From contig JAUXAB010000011.1 of NCBI GenBank assembly GCA_030615025.1, forward strand, positions 1 through 64,000: a stretch of DNA of 64,000 bases. Reading direction: 5' to 3'. Source of the stretch: Phycisphaerae bacterium. Lineage in GTDB: Bacteria > Planctomycetota > Phycisphaerae > Sedimentisphaerales > Anaerobacaceae. Positions 9,299-17,400 of this stretch are shown one piece after another (within the stretch, counting starts at the first letter, position 1; the number at the start of each line of letters is the position of its first letter). The notes under the pieces are model-generated. The model did not search any database. It saw nothing but the letters and a program-made list of their open reading frames with translations, and was not told where the DNA came from. The translations under genes were made by a program, and so were the position numbers.

Positions 9299-11848
9299 AT
9301 GGTGACAAGACGACGACAGACAAGATGTGTTTTCTTTATCATCCTGTGCGGAACACTTATAGCTGTTCTCGTTCCAGGTCTGGCCAGTGAGGCGAAAAAT
9401 GTAAGACCACTAAGGCTACTCGAGCAGTTCCTCACCGGTCCGATGGCGTGCGTGGATGAAATCATCTTTGCCTGCCGTCAGTTGAACTATGACCCTCACT
9501 GGTATGCCAATTTCGGATACTACGCGGACAGCGCAGAGCGAAAGGCGTACCGGGCCATGGGAAGGTTGTGCAAGCTGAATCTCAGGACCGGCCAAGTTAC
9601 TGTGTTGCTGGATGACTCAGAAGGCACAGTCCGCGACCCGCAGGTACACTACGACGGCAGTAAAATCTTATTCTCCTACCGCAAGGGCGGTACGGAAAAC
9701 TTCCATCTTTACGAAATCAATGCCGACGGCAGCGGGCTGAAGCAGCTTACCGACGGACCGTATGATGACATCGAGCCAACATACCTGCCGGACGGTGCTA
9801 TCGTGTTTTGCTCCAACCGCTGTCATCGCTGGGTGGGCTGCTGGCTTACGCACGTGGCCATACTGTACCGATGTGACGCCAATGGAAATAACATCCGCCC
9901 GATATCCAGCAACAGCGAGCAGGAAAATACGCCATGGCCACTTCCGGACGGCCGTGTGCTGTACCAGCGCTGGGAGTATGTTGACCGCAGCCAGGTCCAC
10001 TATCACCACCTGTGGACGGTCAATCCCGACGGCACCGGGCAAATGGTTTACTACGGCAATCTCCATCCCGGCACCGTAATGATTGATGCCAAGCCGATCC
10101 CCAATACAGAGAAGGTGGCAGCGGTGTTTTCCCCCGGACATGGTCGCCGGGAGCACAACGGCCATATCACTATCGTTACGCCCAAGGCTGGGCCCGATGA
10201 AAAAGCATCGGCTCGACTCGTTACCAAAGGATCCAATTACCGCGACCCGTACCCGTTTTCAGAGGATTGCTTCCTGGTGGCCCAGGGTCCCAAGCTGCTG
10301 GTAATGAACGGGCGCGGGGAAACCAACGAAATTTACCAACTGCCGCCGGAACTTATCCAGGCCGGCGTGCAATGCCATGAACCCCGCCCACTGCGACCGA
10401 GACCACGTGAGCGAATAATCCCGCCTCGGGTGGACCTGACGAAAGCGACAGGCCGACTGGTTTTGATGGATGTTTATAATGGCCGGCGGATGGAGGGCGT
10501 CAAGCGCGGTGATATCAAAAAACTACTTGTGCTTGAAACTCTTCCTGCGCCAATTCATTACACCGGCGGCATGGAACCAGTTAGCCATGGCGGCACGTTC
10601 ATGCTCGAGCGAATTCTCGGGACGGTACCCATTGAGCCGGACGGCTCGGCTTACATGGAAGTGCCGGCGATGCGAAGCCTATTTTTCGTGGCAATGGATG
10701 AAAACAACAACTCGGTCAAACGGATGCAGAGCTTTCTGATGGTCTCCCCGGGCGAGACGACTGGTTGCGTCGGCTGCCACGAGCAGCGTACAAGGACACC
10801 GGTGAACAGGGGCCAGAACACGCTTCAGGCCGTCAGACGCCCACCCAGCAAGATCACGCCCATTCGGGGTATCCCGGAGGTGTTCGATTTTCCGCGGGAT
10901 ATCCAGCCCATCCTCGACAAGCACTGCCTCAGGTGCCACGGATACGAAGCGACCGAAGATGACGGCCCCCGGGCCGGCAACGTGCTCCTCAGCGGCGACC
11001 GTGGGCCGCTTTATTCCCACAGCTACTACACGCTGACCGTCCGACGTCAGTTCGCCGACGGGCGCAACCAGCCAAAGAGCAATCTTCCCCCAAGGTCCAT
11101 CGGCAGCAGTGCCAGTTCGCTGATGAAGAAACTTGACGGCAGTCATTACTCTGTCAAGGCCACGCCGCACGAACAGGATATGATTCGTTATTGGATTGAG
11201 GCCGGGGCGCCCTATCCCGGTACGTACGCTGCGCTGGGCTGCGGAATGATCGGTGGATACGGCGAGAATAAACAGGACCAGTCCGACCACCAGTGGCCCA
11301 GCACGATCGCGGCGGCCGAGGCCATCAAGAGCCGCTGCGCTCACTGCCACGACCGGTTCCTGCCGTTACCTTTGGCGATGTCCGACAACCGCAACGTGCC
11401 GCCGTGGCATGGTCAGCCGGGGTATGTACCGCGACACCTGATGTTTAATCTCACCCGGCCGGGAAAGTCATTGATTCTGCTGGCGCCGTTGTCGAGCGAA
11501 GCGGGCGGATATGGCCTGTGCAGGCCAAAAGGCAAGGCGGCTGAGCCCAACGAGCCTCTGCCGGTCTTCGCCGACACCAACGACCCCGACTACCAGAAAA
11601 TCCTGGCCCTCTGCAGCGCCGGCAAGAAGCATCTTGAGCATATCAAGCGGTTCGACATGCCGGACTTCCGTCCTCGGCAATCGTATGTCCGCGAGATGAT
11701 AAGGTATGGGATTCTCCCGAAGGACCTTGCCGCGGACACTACTCTGCGAAGCACGAGTGCCGACATCGATGTTTACGCGACCGACCGGGCGTACTGGCGG
11801 TCGCTGTGGTATCAGCCAGTCACCCAGACAGGTTCGCAAAGCAATTAG
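9299..11848 (+). CDS. TolB-like beta-propeller plus HzsA-like/cytochrome c domain protein (ORF open from 9269)
   Basis: LYEINADGSGLKQLTDGPYDDIEPTYLPDGAIVFCSNRC propeller repeats; CVGCHEQR, CLRCHGYE, CAHCHDRF haem-binding CxxCH motifs. Confidence 0.82.
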   Translation: MVTRRRQTRCVFFIILCGTLIAVLVPGLASEAKNVRPLRLLEQFLTGPMACVDEIIFACRQLNYDPHWYANFGYYADSAERKAYRAMGRLCKLNLRTGQVTVLLDDSEGTVRDPQVHYDGSKILFSYRKGGTENFHLYEINADGSGLKQLTDGPYDDIEPTYLPDGAIVFCSNRCHRWVGCWLTHVAILYRCDANGNNIRPISSNSEQENTPWPLPDGRVLYQRWEYVDRSQVHYHHLWTVNPDGTGQMVYYGNLHPGTVMIDAKPIPNTEKVAAVFSPGHGRREHNGHITIVTPKAGPDEKASARLVTKGSNYRDPYPFSEDCFLVAQGPKLLVMNGRGETNEIYQLPPELIQAGVQCHEPRPLRPRPRERIIPPRVDLTKATGRLVLMDVYNGRRMEGVKRGDIKKLLVLETLPAPIHYTGGMEPVSHGGTFMLERILGTVPIEPDGSAYMEVPAMRSLFFVAMDENNNSVKRMQSFLMVSPGETTGCVGCHEQRTRTPVNRGQNTLQAVRRPPSKITPIRGIPEVFDFPRDIQPILDKHCLRCHGYEATEDDGPRAGNVLLSGDRGPLYSHSYYTLTVRRQFADGRNQPKSNLPPRSIGSSASSLMKKLDGSHYSVKATPHEQDMIRYWIEAGAPYPGTYAALGCGMIGGYGENKQDQSDHQWPSTIAAAEAIKSRCAHCHDRFLPLPLAMSDNRNVPPWHGQPGYVPRHLMFNLTRPGKSLILLAPLSSEAGGYGLCRPKGKAAEPNEPLPVFADTNDPDYQKILALCSAGKKHLEHIKRFDMPDFRPRQSYVREMIRYGILPKDLAADTTLRSTSADIDVYATDRAYWRSLWYQPVTQTGSQSN

Positions 11849-11924
11849 AAAGGAGCTCTCGATAACAAAACAACGGATGAACAAGGTAAAGGTATCTGAC
11901 GTTTCGCCGCACATGTGAATTAAG

Positions 11925-13082
11925 ATGCAAGGTCCAACTATGACGAACCTGGTTCTATTTGAAAACTTGTGTCCAGATTATCAACCAAGACCGGCTCCAT
12001 ATTTCAATCCTGATACAATTATAATAACTAAGGGCAGCTTTCAAACCAAAGACCAGCGCAACATAGTAGAAGCAATTTGTGGCATATATCCAAAAGCCCA
12101 GATTATTGAAAAATTAGACCTGCCGCACAATCGTGTCGAGCTTGATTGTTCAGACCCTCTGGAACTTCATTATCAGGGTAAAAAGACGCTGGTTTTTGGG
12201 ACACATAAAAGTGCCCTCCGCTACAGCGATGAAGACAGCAATAGTTGTCCGAACTATTGGCATTTCTCGCCTTATGGGTTCTGTCCATACGATTGTCAGT
12301 ACTGCTATCTGGCTGGCACACCCGGCGTAAAATATTCACCGACAGTAAAAATCTTTTTAAATTTACTGGAAATGCTGGACCAGATTTCCGGAGCAGCTTC
12401 ACAGCTTACTGAACCTACAGCTTTCTATTTAGGCAAACTTCAGGACGGTTTGGCCCTTGAGCCTATGACCGGCTATTCCCGGATAATGACGCCTTTTTTC
12501 GCTCGGGAAAAGCACGCCCGGCTAATTTTGTTAACAAAAAGCGCCAATGTGGGAAATCTCCTTTACCTTGACCATCGAGGGCACACCATTCTTTCATGGA
12601 GTTTGAACCCTCCTGAAATTGCCTCTACTTTTGAGCTGGGTGTAGCTTCAACGGAGGAAAGGGTCAGAGCTTTGCAAAAGTGTGCTGAGGCGGGTTACCC
12701 AGCGCGTGCTGTGATTATGCCGATTATTCCTATCGAAGGGTGGCAAAATATATACACGAGATTTTTGAAGAACCTTCTGCAATCAGTTCCACTTGACCGT
12801 ATCACGCTTGGCCAGATTTGCAGTTATTCAGGTGCACTGAAACTTACCGAACGCAAATTAGGCAGGGACAACCCAATATCAAAACAGCTCGAAAAAGTAA
12901 AATCCAATGATGGCCGGATTCGATTTCCCCCCGAACTAAGAATAAAAGTTTATCGCCATCTAATTGATACAATCAATGAACTCCAACCTCAGTTACATAT
13001 TGGCTTATGCATGGAGGAGTCCCGAACATTCGAGGCCTTGAATATGGAAGGCGCTATCGGCCACTGTAATTGTGTGCTTTAA
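11925..13082 (+). CDS. Radical SAM protein of the spore photoproduct lyase-like family
   Basis: FSPYGFCPYDCQYCYLAGTPGVKYSPTVKIFLN (CxxxCxxC); RLILLTKSANVGNLLYLDHRGHTILSWSLNPPEI. Confidence 0.82.
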   Translation: MQGPTMTNLVLFENLCPDYQPRPAPYFNPDTIIITKGSFQTKDQRNIVEAICGIYPKAQIIEKLDLPHNRVELDCSDPLELHYQGKKTLVFGTHKSALRYSDEDSNSCPNYWHFSPYGFCPYDCQYCYLAGTPGVKYSPTVKIFLNLLEMLDQISGAASQLTEPTAFYLGKLQDGLALEPMTGYSRIMTPFFAREKHARLILLTKSANVGNLLYLDHRGHTILSWSLNPPEIASTFELGVASTEERVRALQKCAEAGYPARAVIMPIIPIEGWQNIYTRFLKNLLQSVPLDRITLGQICSYSGALKLTERKLGRDNPISKQLEKVKSNDGRIRFPPELRIKVYRHLIDTINELQPQLHIGLCMEESRTFEALNMEGAIGHCNCVL

Positions 13083-13114
13083 TATACCTATGAAATGCCT
13101 TATGGGCATTGAAC

Positions 13115-13281
13115 TGGAGGCGGGGGGATTCCGGCCTTCGGCATAGAACCCAAATTTGCTATGCAAATTTCCATAGGGGCTCTGCCCCTCTGGCGTCACT
13201 CGCGGTGCTCGCTCCTGTCACCTCGAAGACCTGGGAAAATCCTTTTCCCAGACCCTTTTGGGGTTCGAATCCCCCGGCCAC
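13115..13281. repeat. Hairpin-rich insertion-like unit bounded by inverted GGGGGATTC / GAATCCCCC
   Basis: Perfect 3-nt-loop hairpins AAATTTGC-tat-GCAAATTT (13152-13170), AGGGGC-tct-GCCCCT (13175-13189), CTGGGAAAA-tcc-TTTTCCCAG (13231-13251). Confidence 0.75.
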
Positions 13282-13296
13282 GGGAAGCAGCACTAA

Positions 13297-13471
13297 TGGA
13301 GGCGGGGGGATTCGAACCCCCGTCGGGTCGTTTTTCTAAGTCCTTATGTAAGCTCGATTTAAGTTTTAACTCCTTTTTATACAAGAGCTTAAATTATTCT
13401 CAGGTTTAATCACGTTTAATCACGTTTCACCACGTTTGGGCACCCCGGATACTCCCGTATTACTCCCGCGA
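13297..13471 (-). repeat. Direct repeat copy 1: tRNA-like 3' end (T-arm plus acceptor) followed by arm-site-like repeats; att-type site
   Basis: 175-bp ungapped alignment with 21851-22025; begins TGGAGGCGGGGGGATTCGAACCCCCGTC, contains TTTAATCACG x2 plus TTTCACCACG. Confidence 0.85.
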
Positions 13472-13948
13472 TGTCACCTCAGTTCCGAGTCCGAGTTTTG
13501 CCCTTCCATGGAAAGGCCTTCTTTTCAGCCACTTCTGTACAGCCCTTTCATCAAACCTCACGACACCGCCTGCGAAAGGCGCCAGCTCGGGATAATCTGG
13601 TTTGCAGTCACCACCGAGATCATTAAATGACATTGGATTTTCCATCACACTTTCATAGAATGGAGCCTCCGCCGACTTTCTCTCCACCTCAAGATCGGTC
13701 TCTCGCTCATCCATCAGAATAGCCGTAACCATCTGTGCGCTCGGATCCAGCCGCTTTTGTCTTTCAGTTACGCTGAGGTAGCTTGTTCCCTCCCTGTCAA
13801 GTAGGCTGCGGACTTCCTCATATGCCTCCTTTGAGTACCCGTTGTAGTTGGGGTCAGATCTCGACAGGCCGTGTCTTCTGTCACAGATGGCCGATATTGA
13901 ATGGCCGTGGAGTCCTTTTAGCCCAATCTTGTTAAGAGGTCTTTTCAA
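13460..13948 (-). pseudogene. Fused remnant: N-terminal half resembles the 22257-22994 protein, C-terminal half resembles the excisionase at 21974-22240
   Basis: RHGLSRSDPNYNGYSKEAYEEVRSLLDREG vs HRLSINDPPYNGFSSEAYEEVWSLLGRRG; GGVVRFDERAVQKWLKRR vs GGVLRFEEGKVRGWLKQR. Confidence 0.65.
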
Positions 13949-14495
13949 GAAAATTTAGGAATCCTCGTTTTTGGCCGAAAACCGACGAATATTTTTTCAA
14001 AACCCCGTAGATGGAGCTATACGTGCGGTTGTTTGTCCGGGTGCGGGCAGGATCAGTGGCATCCGGCTGTAAAAGGGGGGCTTTTCCTTGTCTTTGCCGA
14101 TTTTTTTCGCCCGGAGTGCCACACCGTTGTCACAGGTAGGGAAAAACCCTGGCAAATAATCCGACAAATCATACCTAATACAGTTTCCGGCACGCGTGGC
14201 ATTGAATCTCATGACATACACCAAGCGATCTGCGGATAGCATGACCGGAGGAACAAAAGAAAGAATACAAAAATCTATTCTTACGTTGACGGGAGGTAAG
14301 AGCGACGCTGAAAAGGATTTCTATCATACCTTTGGTTCCGTACGGACCGGGTGCGACCTGATTACAACGTTGCGAGACCGTTTTTTTCACCACGAAGAGA
14401 TAGCACGTTTCGCCGGTATCCGCGGCGACTCTGGCTTTTTCAAAGTGTTGCCAAAGAACAGATTTTTCAAACTCTATTAGGTGAAAGGATTTGCC

Positions 14496-17400
14496 ATGAT
14501 TACTCGAGGAACAATTCTAATTGCTGTCGTCGTTCTGTCATTTTGCACTTCATCTATTTCAAGTAATCCTTATTGGTGGCCTGACCTGAACAGCGATGAC
14601 TTGGTTAGTTTTGTTGATTTTGCCAAGTTTGCTAACAACTGGCAACAGTCCGGCAGTGGCCTTGAGGGCGATTTCGACAACAGCGAAACCGTCAATGCAA
14701 GTGATCTCACCTACATAGCCCGCTATTGGCTGGCTGACGTGAACTGCCTGGAATCTTATGAGGATTTGCTACCGTATCTGACTTCATTTGAAAGTTACCA
14801 GGAGTTTGACCTTGGTGATATTGATTACCAAAATGGCTGGCAGGTTCACCGCGGTTTGGCGGATGTGAACGACGAAGGAAGCTACCAATATGTTTACATC
14901 CATCCGAACTCAGCAGTTAGTAAGATATTTGACGACACCGGCAGTGACCATACATATATAAGATGTCAAATTTATCCTGGAGATGGAGCCAAAGTACAAG
15001 TTTTCAATGATGCGAATATAGTTGCTGCGGTAGAATTCAATGCCGACACTCATATACACGTGTTAGACGGCAGCAGTTTCCTCGATACCGGGGTTTCCTG
15101 GAGTTCTGGTTACTTTGAGTTGAAACTTGTAATGGACTACGATTCTGACGACTATGATGTGTTATGGAATGCTAGTTCCGTATTGACCAGCAACGCTGCT
15201 TTCGGAATCGCCTGTGATACCCTGACGGAGGTGGAGTTCCAAACCAGCAGCTCCGATTGGGTGAAGTTAGACAGATTATCAATAACAGATGAGAGTAGCG
15301 ATGGCAGCGAAACGAATTGGTCTATTACCGAACCAGGCGGAGGTGGAGACGACAAGTTAGAAGGCAGAGTACCATTAAAAGGTCACATCTGGTGGCATGA
15401 ATTGGGCAAATATGAGATCAAGTTTTGTCCAGATGCCCTTGATGATAGTGATCCGGCCAACTGGTTTACCACTTATGTTGGCTGGAACCCTGTGGAAAGC
15501 GGTGAAGTTGTTGGGTACTGGGATACGAGTTTGATGCCGAATGGGTACTACCATTTAGGAATAATCGTGTACGATGACACCGGCAGTAGTTCCCTGGGAT
15601 TACAGAAGCTAATGAGCGGTCCAGCACTCAAGACATTCGTCATAGCCAGTGACTTGAAATGCAATACCTTCCATTACGAAGAGAAACCTGATATTTCAGT
15701 GCCCTGGCCGGGTGAATTCCCGTTCGAGTTCAGGCGTACATATAATAATAACCGCCGATTCTATAGCAAGCCCGTACGTAATGGCTGGACATGCAATGAC
15801 CAAATTACTCTTGCCGAAGACTCAGATCATTGGTATGAACAGGAACTTGGTTTCCCAACGCGTGACGGTTCCTACCTGGCTTATGGACAGATTTGGGTTA
15901 CTTATCCTGATGGCTCAAAACAATTGTTCCTGCATGATCCACCCGGCACCACCAATGAGACCACAACCATTTATAGACCCTACCCCGAGAATAGCTCCAC
16001 CGATTATATTGAAAGGACGAGTTACTTTGATTGGGAGTGGGGCATTATAGAAGGGGTCGAATATAAACTCAAGAAGCGTGACGGCACCGTTCTGTCATTT
16101 AAGTACATTTCGTTGGGGTTGGAACCAGATGACCCTTGGTTGGTTTTTGGTACGCTGTTCGGCACAATCACGACCACATTGCAGAGCAAGACCGATAGGC
16201 TTGATAATGAACTCACCTATAATTGGTACGGCACACAAGCCGTTACAAGAATATCTGATGGCACAAGGAAAATTGAACTGGATATTTCCGGTGGTTACTA
16301 TACCCAAGCCCAACTCAAGGTCGGCAGCCAGGTGTACCGGACGGTTGAATACGATTGGAACAGCAGTAACAAAACTTTCAAAGTAACCAAAACAGGCTAT
16401 GGTGTTGATCCAAACGGAGTTTATGATGGTGGCACCCTGAAAGAATATGTTACTCAATATCGCTATGATGACGGGATGAATCTCATAAAACTTGTATATG
16501 ACGACGATATTGCCAATCCGTCAATTGAGATTGAGTATGATGATTATGGAAGAGTTGTACTCCGGAAGGATTACGTTGACCCTAACAACTATCTTGGAAC
16601 GTCCTATGAATATATTTTCTATCATCCGGACCCGAACAACGAGTACGTCTCAAATCTAACAACAGTGGCCACAACACAACACCAAGAGGTTGTGATAATT
16701 CAAGACAAAAGGGGTAATGTGCTCGAGCAGGATACAGTCACCGACGACGGCTCAGCAGTTACTGATGTTAATGTTTTTTACAACGACACCTATCAAAATC
16801 CGTTGAAACCAACCGATGTGAATGAGTTCTTTGATGGAATGATAAGAAGAACTTGGAATGATTACAGCAGCTACGGCGATTTAAATGAACAGCGGGTCTA
16901 TGTTGACGACAGCAACTATATTGCAACAGAATTCGAGTACCATCCAGATTTACCACTGGAAACAAGGCGAACAAGCTGGCAGGATGTAAACAAGACCGGT
17001 GCGATTGTTGATAAATTCTCTATTTACGGCGACGCTGACGGTACGGAAAATGAGTACGGCGTGTATCTTGTGAAAGAAAAGGTCCTGCTGTCTCAGGAGC
17101 CGAACGTATGGGCTGAGACAGGGTACGAATATCATGACAATGGTCTTGTTGAGAAGAGAACCGATCCAAACGGCTTTATTGTTTCTTATGAATATGATGG
17201 TAACGATTATAAGAAACTTCTGAAAATGGGGACTTCCGGTTCCTTGGAGCCGGTTGGCAGATTCTATTACGACGCTATAGGGCAATTGTGGATAGAAGCC
17301 AATCATCTCGGCGGTGTAGTACTGAATGACTATGACGATTTTGGCAGATTATGGAAAGTCAGAAAATATGAAGACGCCAACGCGATGAGTATACCCGATG

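Noticed and set aside
13297-13330. Complete tRNA or tmRNA gene at the att-like repeats
   Set aside because: Only T-arm and acceptor 3' strand are visible; no matching 5' acceptor, D-arm or anticodon arm found adjacent in either copy.
13109-13409. ORFs with 'MEAGGFEPPS' and 'GGGGIRTPVGS'
   Set aside because: Classic spurious translations of a tRNA-like T-arm/acceptor sequence and hairpin repeats.
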